Shown here: piece after piece, positions 23,844-32,603 of the stretch
How positions within the stretch are numbered: position 1 is the stretch's first letter
Layout: the number at the start of each line of letters is the position of its first letter
DNA from: Arthrobacter sp. zg-Y769
GTDB taxonomy: Bacteria > Actinomycetota > Actinomycetes > Actinomycetales > Micrococcaceae
Assembly (NCBI RefSeq): GCF_020907405.1
Contig: NZ_JAJJOE010000018.1
Coordinates: 1-40,589 of the forward strand
Length of the DNA stretch: 40,589 nt
Direction: 5' to 3'
The notes under the pieces: model-generated
Databases searched by the model: none
What the model saw: only the letters and a program-made list of their open reading frames with translations
Told to the model about the DNA's origin: nothing
Position numbers and translations under genes: made by a program

Positions 23844-26800
23844 GTCCTCCTCAGGACCTCGGCACCGCTGGCGCGGCAGAAAATCAACACCAGTTCACCG
23901 ACCTCTTCGCCGGTAATCCGGCCGATCATCTTGGCGTAGGTGCCCAGCTGCCGCCAGTACGCGGCCAGCTGGTCCTCACTGACGCTGATATCGGTCTTGA
24001 AGTCAGCGACTACCAGACTGCCGTCCTCCTCCCGGTACATCAGGTCGATGATGCCCTCCACGGTGTGTCCGGTCTCCGGCACCATGATCGGCAGCTCCAG
24101 CCAGTGCTCGCGTTCGGCAGCGCGCCGGACAGGCGCACTCTCCAGAGCTGACCGGGCGGACGCCTCCAGATCGGCTGCGTTGCGCAGGCCGGCACTGGCG
24201 GCGACGTCGGCCGCCATAACGGGAAGCGACGGCGACAGCTCCAGATCCGTGAGTTCCAGCAGACGGTGCAGTGCGGTACCGAACACCGTCCCGTGTTCCT
24301 CCGGGCCGGCGAACCTGGGAAGCACGTCCTCAACCCCCGCCGGAGCGTAGAAGGCCTCAGCGGCCCCATAATCCGTCGTTACCCCTGCCCCTTTGCCCTT
24401 CGCGAGGGCGGTGACCGAAGTCCGGGACACCCGCGCCGATTCCGCGGCCCAGCCGGCGCTCGAAGCCAACCACGCCCCAAAATCTGGCACCGGATCAGCC
24501 GCGGTCCGGGCTTTGGGTAGAGGCAGGAGTTCCTCCGGCAGCTCCAGACTCGGTGCTCGCTCGACGTCGTTGACCGACTCCAGCAGACCGCTGAGGCTGC
24601 TCGACGACCCGTTGTAATGCGACACCACCAGATGGCTTTCGGCCCGGGTGCAGGCAACGTACAGCAGCCGGCGGCGCTCGGCCTCCGCAAACTCCTTCTC
24701 CACCGCGTCAACGTTGGCATAACCGTGCGTCTCTATGCCCTTGAGGAAACGGACAAAAACGTTGCCGGCGTCGTCCCACAACGCGGGCGCAGACGACGCC
24801 TTCGGCGCGGATCCGGCGCCCGCCAGAACCACCATCGGGAATTCCAGGCCCTTGGAGGCATGGATGGTCATGATCCGCACGGCCTGCATATCGGTCTCGG
24901 GGACCATGGCCTCCTTGACGCGGGCGTTCTCCTCCTGTTGAGAGGCCGCCCACACCAGGTAGTCCCGCAGCCCGCCGTGGGTTGCCTCGGACCAGGCACG
25001 CGCCTGATCAATGACAAACCGGATCCGCCGCCACACGTCGCGGTAGCGCGGCGTATCGGTTGCCGCCTCCAGCACCCGCCGGTCCGCAGAGATCCGCTCG
25101 ATCAGCTCCGCAGGGGAGAGCAGCGGCAGTTTCCGGTGCAGGGCGGCCAGATAGCCCAGGGCTTTCCCGACGGGGGAGTCCTCCTGCCCCTCGGGAGCCG
25201 GTGCATACAGGTTCCACGCCCCGCCGGCCTGCTTCCACCGGAAGAGATCGTCGTCGCCGCAGGCGAACAGCGCCGAACGCAGCGCCAGCACCAAAGCCGC
25301 TTGGTCGGCGGTGTTCGCCAGCGTCCGCAGCGCCAGCAGCAGATCGGTCACCTCCTGCGTGGCGTAGACCAGCGAGGAGGCTTCGGCCCGGTATTCGATA
25401 CCGGCGGCATCGAGGGCGTCCTCCAGATAGGGCAGTGCAGTGCGGGTGGGCAGAAGGATGCAGACGTCCTGCAGCTCGAGCGGCTGCCGGGCAAACCCTT
25501 CCTTGTTGCCGGCTTGATGCTGCCACGCCGGCACTCCGCCGGTGCCGGTGGCCCGCCGGATCGCGGCGGCGACGTCGGCCGCTTCCTGCCGATTCCGGTC
25601 CGCCGCACTCACCTTTCCGTTCTCGCCGGGAGTGGCGCCGTCGCGCCCGAGCACGACGACGGCGGGTCCGTCGTCGTCGTTCCATACCGGCCGGGCAGGG
25701 TCCGGCACCAAGTCGGCGTAGTCCGGCTGGACTGTCCCGCTGCCTTCGATCAGTTCGCCGAAGACAGCGTTGATCCAGTCAAGCAGCGCCGTTCCGGAAC
25801 GGAAGTTGGTCTGCAGGGTAGCCACCTCGGACCCTGGATCCGCAACGGCGCGGCCCCGGGTGGAGAGGAACGTGGCGATATCGGCCCGCCGGAAGCGGTA
25901 GATGGACTGCTTCGGATCACCGACCATAAACAGGCGCCCCGGTGCCACTGGAAGGTCTTCCCAGCCGTTGGTGCCGCAGCTGATGTCCGCGGCCAACCGG
26001 ACCGCGATCTCGGCCTGGACGGGGTCGGTGTCCTGGAATTCGTCGAGCATGAGGTGGCTGTAGCGCCCGTGCAGGGGCAGGCGCGCGGGGGCATCGGCTT
26101 CCGTCCCGCCCACCAGCAGATCGCGGGCGTGGACGAGCAGGTCGTGGTACTCGAGCTCACCACCGCGTTGCCGCACCTCGGCCGCAGCGAGGAGGACCTC
26201 GGCCAGGACCGCGCTGACCGTGTTGACGGCCGGGGAAACCTGTCCGGCGATAAGCGCATCCCGTTCTTCGACCAAAGCGAGGAACTGCTGCTGGACGCCT
26301 TTGACATCGCCGCCCCAGTTGCCCTGTTTGCCAACGGAATAGCCTTTGGCCGGCAGGCTCTTCAGCACGTCGATGATGCGGCCCAGATCCCCGGACCCGC
26401 GGACCTCCTGCAGTCGGGCCCGCCACTCCTCCACGACGGGGAAGCGGCCCATGAGCTTGTCCGCGGGGTCGGTGCAGTCCGTCTTCCGTTCGAGCACCAG
26501 TTCGGCGGCGCGCTGGAGCGGGCCGACGTCGAGCACCGGAACGCTCTGCCGCTGCGGCGGGTGGGTCCGCAGCCGGTCCCAGTTGCCGTCCAGAGCCGCG
26601 GCGACCTTCCGCAGCTGGTCCAGGGTGACGCCGACGGCGAGCAGCACGCGTAGTGCGGTGTCGGCCGCCGGATCGGTGAACAGTGCCTGCTGGGCGTCTT
26701 CCCACCGGCGTTCGAAGGCGATCTGGGAGCGGAGCTCGTCCACCACGGTGATCAGCGGCGGCACCCCGGCCTCGATGGGATATTCGCTGATCAGCCGGGC

Positions 26801-27145
26801 GGCGAAGGAGTGGATAGTGCCGATGGGTGCGGCGTCCAGCCGGTCCAGCGCCGTGTTCCGCCGCTCGGTCCGGACCTCGTCCATTCCGTAGGTGTTGGCC
26901 AGTTCGCGGCGCAGCCGGTCCCGGAGTTCGCCAGCCGCCTTTTCGGTGAAGGTGATGGCAGCAATCCCGCCGATGTCGACGCCGCCGTCTACGAGCGCGG
27001 CGATGCGTCCGACCAGGGCATGGGTCTTGCCGCTGCCGGCGCCGGCCTCGACGAAGACGGTGGTGTCCAGGGCGGTGCCGATGAGGTGCCGGTCGTCGTC
27101 GTCCATAAGCGCCGGTTTGGCGGGGGAGGTCTTCGGCTGGCTCAT
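23834..27145 (-). CDS. AddA-like UvrD-family helicase/exonuclease
   Basis: 1103 aa. All superfamily 1A helicase motifs are present: Walker A EAGAGSGKT (33-41), AAITFTEKAA, LMLDEFQDTDPVQ, VGDPKQSIYRFRRAD, LQTNFRSG, MTIHASKGLEFP and RLLYVACTRAE. The C-terminal region has a RecB-family PD-(D/E)XK nuclease: HRLLELTD, EGIIDLMYREED and VVADFKTD. It should work with the next protein as a double-strand-end resecting machine. The pair differs from the normal actinobacterial AdnAB because the partner is AddB-like. ATG overlaps the partner's stop (ATGA), with GGAGG upstream. A short shifted frame continues past its stop. Confidence 0.9.
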   Translation of the reverse strand: MSQPKTSPAKPALMDDDDRHLIGTALDTTVFVEAGAGSGKTHALVGRIAALVDGGVDIGGIAAITFTEKAAGELRDRLRRELANTYGMDEVRTERRNTALDRLDAAPIGTIHSFAARLISEYPIEAGVPPLITVVDELRSQIAFERRWEDAQQALFTDPAADTALRVLLAVGVTLDQLRKVAAALDGNWDRLRTHPPQRQSVPVLDVGPLQRAAELVLERKTDCTDPADKLMGRFPVVEEWRARLQEVRGSGDLGRIIDVLKSLPAKGYSVGKQGNWGGDVKGVQQQFLALVEERDALIAGQVSPAVNTVSAVLAEVLLAAAEVRQRGGELEYHDLLVHARDLLVGGTEADAPARLPLHGRYSHLMLDEFQDTDPVQAEIAVRLAADISCGTNGWEDLPVAPGRLFMVGDPKQSIYRFRRADIATFLSTRGRAVADPGSEVATLQTNFRSGTALLDWINAVFGELIEGSGTVQPDYADLVPDPARPVWNDDDGPAVVVLGRDGATPGENGKVSAADRNRQEAADVAAAIRRATGTGGVPAWQHQAGNKEGFARQPLELQDVCILLPTRTALPYLEDALDAAGIEYRAEASSLVYATQEVTDLLLALRTLANTADQAALVLALRSALFACGDDDLFRWKQAGGAWNLYAPAPEGQEDSPVGKALGYLAALHRKLPLLSPAELIERISADRRVLEAATDTPRYRDVWRRIRFVIDQARAWSEATHGGLRDYLVWAASQQEENARVKEAMVPETDMQAVRIMTIHASKGLEFPMVVLAGAGSAPKASSAPALWDDAGNVFVRFLKGIETHGYANVDAVEKEFAEAERRRLLYVACTRAESHLVVSHYNGSSSSLSGLLESVNDVERAPSLELPEELLPLPKARTAADPVPDFGAWLASSAGWAAESARVSRTSVTALAKGKGAGVTTDYGAAEAFYAPAGVEDVLPRFAGPEEHGTVFGTALHRLLELTDLELSPSLPVMAADVAASAGLRNAADLEASARSALESAPVRRAAEREHWLELPIMVPETGHTVEGIIDLMYREEDGSLVVADFKTDISVSEDQLAAYWRQLGTYAKMIGRITGEEVGELVLIFCRASGAEVLRRTCG

Positions 27146-30009
27146 TTTTCCTCCTGGAAGAAGCGGGAATAGTCACTGAGGGCGGGGTCATCCTTGAGCC
27201 GCTCCCAGGTGTGCCGCACTCCGGCGGCGCCCGTCAAGGTGGTGTGGTTGGTGTACCGGTCCGATTCGGGCCGCGGCGGGAAGACCCCGGCCTGCAGCGC
27301 CGCCATGACCAGCCCGGCATCCTCGCGGAGCCGGGTTTCGACGTCGGGGCCCACGTCGTAGCCGACCCGTTCGTACTTCCCGTCGGCGGTGATGAAGCGG
27401 TATTCGGCCCGGACCTCCGCCCCGGGGTCCGCGGAGAAGCGCCGGGCGAACAGGCCGTAGACCGGCAGCTGGAACCGGGTTCCGCCGGCGGTGGGATCCT
27501 CGCGGGTCAGCTTCTTATACTTGTCCGCCTTGCCGGTCTTGTAGTCAATGACGAGCACCTGACCGGTGGAATCCCGGTCCACCCGGTCCACCTTGCCGCG
27601 GAACCGGACGGTGCTGCCGTTGGGCAGGTCCAGTTCCACCGGCGGCTCCCCGGCCTCGGCGCCGAACTCGGCTTCCACCGCGAGGTGCTGCCAACCGTCG
27701 TCGCGCGCCTGCTGGTCCGAATCATGGACCTTCTGCAGGTCGGTGCGGATTCTGGATTTGTCCCGGTCCCAGGTGTGCAGCAGCCAGGCCGGATTGGTCG
27801 TGGCCTCGAACGCGGCTTCGGCGATTTCCAGCAGCCGCTCGGAAGAGACCGTCTGGCTGCCGTCGGTCAGGCCGCGGACGTAGTCCTCCAGCACCTGGTG
27901 CATCAGGTTGCCGCGCTGCAGGTTGCTGATCTGGACCTCGAGGGTGACGTCCTCAAACAGTTCGGCCTTCAGGACACGGCGCAGGAAGTAGGCCAGCGGG
28001 CTGATGACCCAGTCCTCCAGGTTGGTGGGGGAGATGGGTTTCTGCGGATCGATGATGGAACCGGACACTCCGGTGAGGTTGCCGTTGAAGCGGGAGAAAA
28101 TCCCGTTCCGGCGGTCGGCCCGGACCGCGGATACGTTGTCCAGCACGGCGTCTCCGGCCAGGGAGCCGGTGCCGAGCAGGTGGCGGACGCGCCATTCCTG
28201 CCCTGTGGCGGCAACGCCCGTGGGGGAGCCGTGCATCAGGCCGTGAGCGAAGGAGGGCAGATGCCGGACCTCTGTCCCGACCAGCCAGCGTGAGGGCTGC
28301 AGGGTTCCGCCGGCGCGCAGGTTGCCGCGGGGAAACAGGATGGTGCGTTCGACCCCGGTGGCGAGCAGCCGTAGGAACTGGTCCTTCCGTGCGGCGGCAC
28401 GCTCGTGGATGGTCGGCAGCTTAACCGCGAGCAGGTGTCCGGCGCTGTCGGGAAGCAGCGGGTTTTCCCGGACGCGGGCGGGGGCGAGCCCGTCCGCCGC
28501 CCCGGTGATGAAGACGACGTCGAGGTCCCGGCCCACGCCGTCGTCGTACGAGCCCAGGACCACGCCGGTCCCGCTGCTGCCGGTCCAGAATCGACGGGCC
28601 TCGATACCGCGGGCGACGGCGGCGCGTACCGCAGCGGCGGTGGGCGCCGGGGCGATCCCGTGCAGCAGTTCCAGATCGCGGATCACGTCGCGGACCGATT
28701 TTCGGGCCTTGCCGAGCTCGGGGCGTTCTGTCGCGGCCCGGGGCCCGAGGAATTCCGTGACGAAGTCCGCCAGAGTGTCCGCAACCTCCGTCCAGGTCCG
28801 GGCGGTGAAGACCTCGGCCAGGCGTTCGCCCAGGACCGCGATGAACGCGGTGAACTGGGCATAGTCCTGCTGCCGCTTCTGCTCTGCTTCCGTCGGTTCG
28901 CGGTCCTCGTCCGCGTCCTCCTGATCAGCCGGGGGAGAGGCGTGCAGGCGCTCGCAGACGGCGCTGCTGGGCAGGCTCCCCTCCTGCCAGTGCAGGACAC
29001 CCTGCGCCATGACATCCAGGAGGACTCGGATATCGGGGTTCGCCGGGTCGAGGCTGAGGAGATTCACCAGCCCACGGGCCAGGCCGGTGTCGGCCAGGCC
29101 GTGGGCGGACGGCCCGACGAAGGTGACGCCGGCTTCGCCGAGGCGTTGGGCCAGCAGGGCGCGGTACGGCTCGGCGGCGGAATAGAAGACGCCGATGCGG
29201 TGGCCGGGAGTGCCTGCTGCCAGCTTTTCGATGACGAGGCGGACGACGGCGCGGGCTTCGTCGTCGGCGTCGGAGGCACTGAGGACCTGCTCGGCCGGGG
29301 CGGGGGAGGATGCTGCGGTGAGGTAGGCGGTGCCCGCGTGCTGTTCGAGGGCGGCGCGGAAGGCTGCGGCGGACGGGTCCTGCTCGTCGGAGAGCTGGAA
29401 ACCGATCACCGGGCCGAGGCGCCTGCGGATCTGCGGCGTCTGCAGGGCGGCGGCGGCAGCGGAGTAGAGGTCATGGCTGGTGTACCAGCCGTCCCCAAGG
29501 ATCCCGGCGGCGGCACGATGGACGCGGGCGACTTCGCCCACCAGCGGCGACAGGCCGGTCACGTCGTCAGGGCAGGCTGCATCCAGTGCTGCGGAGGTCG
29601 CGGCGATCGCGCGTGCGGTGGCCGGCTGGTCGGAGACTTCGGCAAACAGCCCGGGCGCTTCGGCCAGGACTGCGGTAACGGCGCCTTCCCGGACCATGGC
29701 CGGGAGCGGGGCGCGGCCGGACAGACGACCAGCTGCGGCCGCGAGTTCCTCGGCCAGATCAGGCAGTGTCGTGGTGCGGACGGCGGCGCTGCCGCGGCCG
29801 TCATTGAGGACCCGGCCCAGGTAGTGGGAGAGGTCCAGGGCGGAGGCGCGGCTGGGTGCGATGACCGTGACCGGCTGCAGCGGCAGGCCCTGCTGGGCCT
29901 GGGCAACGGCGTCGGCTAAGGCCTGCAGTGCTTTTGGCGTGCTGGTGTACGACCGCGGCCGAGCCTCTGTGCCCGGTGCTGAATCAGCACCGGATGGATC
30001 TGTACTCAA
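27142..30009 (-). CDS. AddB-like PD-(D/E)XK nuclease family protein
   Basis: 955 aa. The N-terminal two thirds have the shape of an inactive helicase (TVIAPSRASALDLSHYL, VVFITGAADGLAPAR) with no Walker A motif, as in AddB. The C-terminus is a RecB-family nuclease: GNLMHQVLEDYV, FRGKVDRVDRD, VLVIDYKTGK and FQLPVYGLF, with catalytic Asp and Lys present. I see no four-cysteine iron-sulphur cluster, which AddB proteins often carry. The start is TTG at 30009, with AGGGGGAG four bases upstream. It is translationally coupled to the AddA-like gene and they form one transcript, possibly starting from the AT-rich bases just upstream. Confidence 0.85.
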   Translation of the reverse strand: MSTDPSGADSAPGTEARPRSYTSTPKALQALADAVAQAQQGLPLQPVTVIAPSRASALDLSHYLGRVLNDGRGSAAVRTTTLPDLAEELAAAAGRLSGRAPLPAMVREGAVTAVLAEAPGLFAEVSDQPATARAIAATSAALDAACPDDVTGLSPLVGEVARVHRAAAGILGDGWYTSHDLYSAAAAALQTPQIRRRLGPVIGFQLSDEQDPSAAAFRAALEQHAGTAYLTAASSPAPAEQVLSASDADDEARAVVRLVIEKLAAGTPGHRIGVFYSAAEPYRALLAQRLGEAGVTFVGPSAHGLADTGLARGLVNLLSLDPANPDIRVLLDVMAQGVLHWQEGSLPSSAVCERLHASPPADQEDADEDREPTEAEQKRQQDYAQFTAFIAVLGERLAEVFTARTWTEVADTLADFVTEFLGPRAATERPELGKARKSVRDVIRDLELLHGIAPAPTAAAVRAAVARGIEARRFWTGSSGTGVVLGSYDDGVGRDLDVVFITGAADGLAPARVRENPLLPDSAGHLLAVKLPTIHERAAARKDQFLRLLATGVERTILFPRGNLRAGGTLQPSRWLVGTEVRHLPSFAHGLMHGSPTGVAATGQEWRVRHLLGTGSLAGDAVLDNVSAVRADRRNGIFSRFNGNLTGVSGSIIDPQKPISPTNLEDWVISPLAYFLRRVLKAELFEDVTLEVQISNLQRGNLMHQVLEDYVRGLTDGSQTVSSERLLEIAEAAFEATTNPAWLLHTWDRDKSRIRTDLQKVHDSDQQARDDGWQHLAVEAEFGAEAGEPPVELDLPNGSTVRFRGKVDRVDRDSTGQVLVIDYKTGKADKYKKLTREDPTAGGTRFQLPVYGLFARRFSADPGAEVRAEYRFITADGKYERVGYDVGPDVETRLREDAGLVMAALQAGVFPPRPESDRYTNHTTLTGAAGVRHTWERLKDDPALSDYSRFFQEEK

Positions 30010-30091
30010 TGAACTCCCCCTTGTTATTAAGTGTCTTCAAGCTAGCAGTAGGTGCTGACTGCTCGGCGGCGGCTTGCGTGGGACTGGAGAA

Positions 30092-30188
30092 TTACCATTC
30101 CCAACCGCAGCCGCTGTTCATGCAGTGCCAAGTTTCCTGCTCTTCCGAAGTGATGACGCAGCCTGCCGGCCACACCTTGGGCTCGGGG
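30092..30188 (-). pseudogene. frame-shifted zinc-ribbon tail of the HTH/repeat gene
   Basis: Directly after the TAA of the HTH/repeat gene, the +1 frame stays open without stop and encodes DNPEPKVWPAGC, then WHCMNSGCGWEW and a stop at 30092-30094. It supplies further cysteines to pair with CPIC and WCP at the end of the present product, so the original protein most likely continued through here. A single-base insertion or deletion around 30188-30200 (or a sequencing error) would explain the break. Confidence 0.5.
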
Positions 30189-31352
30189 TTATCTGCCGGC
30201 GGACGGACACCACAGGCCGCGGACTATAGGCCAGGCCTCATGGGAACAAATAGGACACGTCGCGGTGCGATCTTCCGTTTCTGCAGAAGCAGTGGGCTGG
30301 TCTTGTTCCGCGGCGGAGAGGGAGCCTGTCTCGCCTTGGGCAAACCGAAGTGCGGCGGTCCAGTTACGGAAGTAGTTGCGAATGCTCGATGAAGAAGGAT
30401 ACTCATTGCCAGCCGCGTTCATGGCCGCGCACCACTCCGTGTACTTGTCATGACTGGGATACAGACCTGCCATGTCCATGTCACTGACGAAATCGCAGAT
30501 AGCCTTCTGGTACAGGGCTTCAGTGAATTTGACCAGCCCCGGCGGCCGCCCCGTTTTGGAAGCTGCCAGCCCCATGGATTCCAAAGCAGCGTTCCAATAC
30601 GTGTACTTCCCCATGACGGTTTGCCGGGTCGGCGGCCAAGGTGACGCGCCCTGGCGGGATTCCCAACCGAGAGCCGGGACAAGTTCATCGCGTAGTTCGT
30701 CATAGCGCGAACCGGTAATCGTCGTTTCGGGATGCTCGGCGATGTGGCGTTTGGCAGCGCCAATGATTCCGAGAATCGTTGAGATGTCTTCTTCCGTTGC
30801 CGTTCCTTGCTGGAGGACAGCGACCAGTTCTGTCATCATGTCGAGGTCCAGATTGGCTGCTGCAAAGTGTGGGTCCGGAGCCAGACCCAGCTCGGCCCCC
30901 ACAAGGTAATACAGGCCCGCTTCAACAACGGCTTTGGAGAATATGTCCTGAGCCCGGGTATCAAACCGGATACTGGAATCCCGAAGGGTCGACTCTGCCA
31001 AGTCCTTGTCCATCTCCGGAAAAAGGATTGCCAGCCTCAGGACCGTTTCCGAGCGGGTCGATCCGCTCGCAGCGGCAGTCCGGGCCACGGCTCCGTACGA
31101 TGCCATGAAGGCTTGGGAGGCGGCTTTGGTTTCCGCTTCCCGTTTTTCCAGCCGGCGTTTGCGAGATTCGGCCGCCATGCTGCCACCTACCTTGCTGACG
31201 ATTTGCCGAACTCGCTCCCGAGTAACCCCGTAGTCGCCGCCGATGGCTTCGAGGGTTTCCCCCTCGATGTACCTCTGCACCATGGCCGAGTCTCGTTCCT
31301 GGGCGGTAGGGCGCGAGGGACTGGGTGCAGTTGTCTGTAATGTCTGGGTCAT
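30189..31352 (-). CDS. sigma-region-4 HTH protein with homing-endonuclease-like repeats
   Basis: 387 aa. Residues 20-56 (IEGETLEAIGGDYGVTRERV) are a textbook sigma-70 region 4.2 helix-turn-helix. The middle (about 90-215) is helical and unrecognised. From about 230 to 335 come W-containing repeats such as YPSSSSIRNYFRNWTAALRFA that resemble the homing-endonuclease-associated (HNH_repeat) DNA-binding module. The end is CPICSHEAWP...WCP, an incomplete zinc ribbon that seems to continue in another frame. No nuclease core is seen. It may bind DNA at two places or redirect RNA polymerase. The ATG has AGGGGAT five bases upstream and follows the RNase H gene by 37 bases, so the two are probably co-transcribed. 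Confidence 0.7.
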   Translation of the reverse strand: MTQTLQTTAPSPSRPTAQERDSAMVQRYIEGETLEAIGGDYGVTRERVRQIVSKVGGSMAAESRKRRLEKREAETKAASQAFMASYGAVARTAAASGSTRSETVLRLAILFPEMDKDLAESTLRDSSIRFDTRAQDIFSKAVVEAGLYYLVGAELGLAPDPHFAAANLDLDMMTELVAVLQQGTATEEDISTILGIIGAAKRHIAEHPETTITGSRYDELRDELVPALGWESRQGASPWPPTRQTVMGKYTYWNAALESMGLAASKTGRPPGLVKFTEALYQKAICDFVSDMDMAGLYPSHDKYTEWCAAMNAAGNEYPSSSSIRNYFRNWTAALRFAQGETGSLSAAEQDQPTASAETEDRTATCPICSHEAWPIVRGLWCPSAGR

Positions 31353-31389
31353 GGGATCCCCTAATGCTTGACGTTGATGAGAAATGTGG

Positions 31390-32313
31390 TCAGGCCGCCA
31401 GTGCCATGCGGGAGCGCCGGATGTCGTTCAAGACGTCTTGGTGCGCCAACGCTGTGAGGCGCTGTACCTCATCGAAGCTGAGATCGGCCTCGCGGGACCT
31501 TCGGGCAAGCACGGCCAAGCGGTCGGCCGCCATGTTGTGCGGGTCGCCGCTGTGGCCTTTGACCCACAGGAAGCGCACCTGGGCATCGCGTGTGTATCCA
31601 AGGATGCGAGCTACTTCCTCGCGGCAAAAGCGGCTTGCCGACGGCGGTGCGAAACCTGGTTCCGTGAGCATGCGGAGGGCCAGCTGGCTGTCCGACCGAA
31701 CAGTGATGGCGGTGCCGCCCTGCAAAGCCGATGAATAGACACCCCGGGCAGCCTGCAAGCCGAATCTGATTGACCGTAGCTCGCCTTCGAGGATGCTGTC
31801 TCCTTCGGAGACCTTCTGCCCCGGCTTCACCCGTGCTTCCCCGCCGATGTCCAGTACCCAGCCGTGCCCGAGCCAGGGAGAGCACTTTCCGCGCGACGAA
31901 TCGGTGGTGATAGTCAGTTGTGCGAACCGGCCGTTGATTTCCACGGCAACTGCCTCGTCCAGGGCAGTGATGGCGACGGCTGGAGGGTACTGGAAGCTGG
32001 CGGACACCCCCAGGGTCTGGAGGCCGGTCGCAGTGTTTTCGTCGTCGCAGTAGATCTCCTGGGGGCCAGCTTGGAGCTGGTAGTTCACTGCCTGGCGCAC
32101 AGTGCCGTAAAGACTCGGCTGTCCGTCGGGACATGAAGGATTCCAAATCCCGGACTGAACTGCTGAAACCTGGCTGCCCTGCGTTCTGACAACAGCCCAG
32201 ACCAGCAACCCGTGCTTCGGTGATACACGCACAGAGATACCGCTTCGGGCCGCAACGGTATCGGCGGCGGAAATGAAGGGCCGAGCCGGTGCTACGGGTA
32301 CGGGAAAACTCAT
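31390..32313 (-). CDS. RNase H-like nuclease with a second degenerate RNase H-like half
   Basis: 307 aa. The C-terminal half is an RNase HI fold with the full set of catalytic positions: Asp138 (TITTDSS), Glu176 or 178 (ILEGELRSI), Asp208 (RSDSQLAL), His254 (KGHSGD) and Asp264 (AADRLA). The N-terminal half (GLLVWAVVRT, EIYCDDENTATGL) has the same strand-helix rhythm but no catalytic set, suggesting an old tandem duplication. It should cut the RNA strand of RNA-DNA hybrids or bind them. The longer frame to 32502 is rejected: AGGAGG stands five bases before the ATG at 32313. It is the first gene of a pair with the HTH/repeat gene. Confidence 0.82.
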   Translation of the reverse strand: MSFPVPVAPARPFISAADTVAARSGISVRVSPKHGLLVWAVVRTQGSQVSAVQSGIWNPSCPDGQPSLYGTVRQAVNYQLQAGPQEIYCDDENTATGLQTLGVSASFQYPPAVAITALDEAVAVEINGRFAQLTITTDSSRGKCSPWLGHGWVLDIGGEARVKPGQKVSEGDSILEGELRSIRFGLQAARGVYSSALQGGTAITVRSDSQLALRMLTEPGFAPPSASRFCREEVARILGYTRDAQVRFLWVKGHSGDPHNMAADRLAVLARRSREADLSFDEVQRLTALAHQDVLNDIRRSRMALAA

Positions 32314-32398
32314 AACTGCCTCCTGATGCTGGGACGGAATTGCTGCGACACGGATCACAGTAGGTCCCGGCACTGACATTTTCTGAACGGAGGTAGCT

Positions 32399-32436
32399 GA
32401 AAACTTTTTGTAACTTCGAAAACTTTTTTTAACTTG
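32399..32436. repeat. tandem 19-bp direct repeat upstream of the RNase H gene
   Basis: Two adjacent 19-base copies, GAAAACTTTTTGTAACTTC and GAAAACTTTTTTTAACTTG, differ at two positions. They lie 86-123 bases before the RNase H ATG in the only long AT-rich stretch of the neighbourhood, between two divergent transcripts. This is a good place for a regulator such as the sigma-region-4 HTH protein to bind. Function is inferred. Confidence 0.55.
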
Positions 32437-32463
32437 ACACGTTTTGTTTAAAAGAACAAGAAT
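32434..32463 (+). promoter_or_regulatory. candidate sigma-70 promoter for the HelD-like operon
   Basis: A perfect -35 (TTGACA, 32434-32439) is followed after 18 bases by a weak -10 (AAGAAT, 32458-32463). It gives a leader of about 135 bases before the helicase ATG. The -35 touches the second 19-bp repeat, so one protein could affect both divergent transcripts. Confidence 0.4.
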
Positions 32464-32564
32464 CCTGGCTTGAGCAGGCCTGCGAGTAGCGATTGGATTC
32501 ATCAGCTACCGCGCGGCTGCCAAAAACTGTCACCCCCTACCGATAACCTGAGCCGTGAGAGGCA

Positions 32565-32582
32565 GTCCTCACAGGTGAGGAC
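32565..32582. promoter_or_regulatory. perfect inverted repeat before the HelD-like gene
   Basis: GTCCTCAC-AG-GTGAGGAC has perfect 8-base arms and a 2-base centre, too tight for an RNA hairpin loop, so a dimeric repressor operator is more likely. A third half site GTGAG lies at 32555-32559. The repeat ends 21 bases before the ATG and 11 bases before its SD. Confidence 0.5.
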
Positions 32583-32603
32583 CGCATATTGGTTGGGGAA
32601 GCT

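Noticed and set aside
24617-26653. 678-codon plus-strand frame (and a similar one at 28405-29919)
   Set aside because: Antisense to the AddA/AddB-like genes; composition-driven open frames only.
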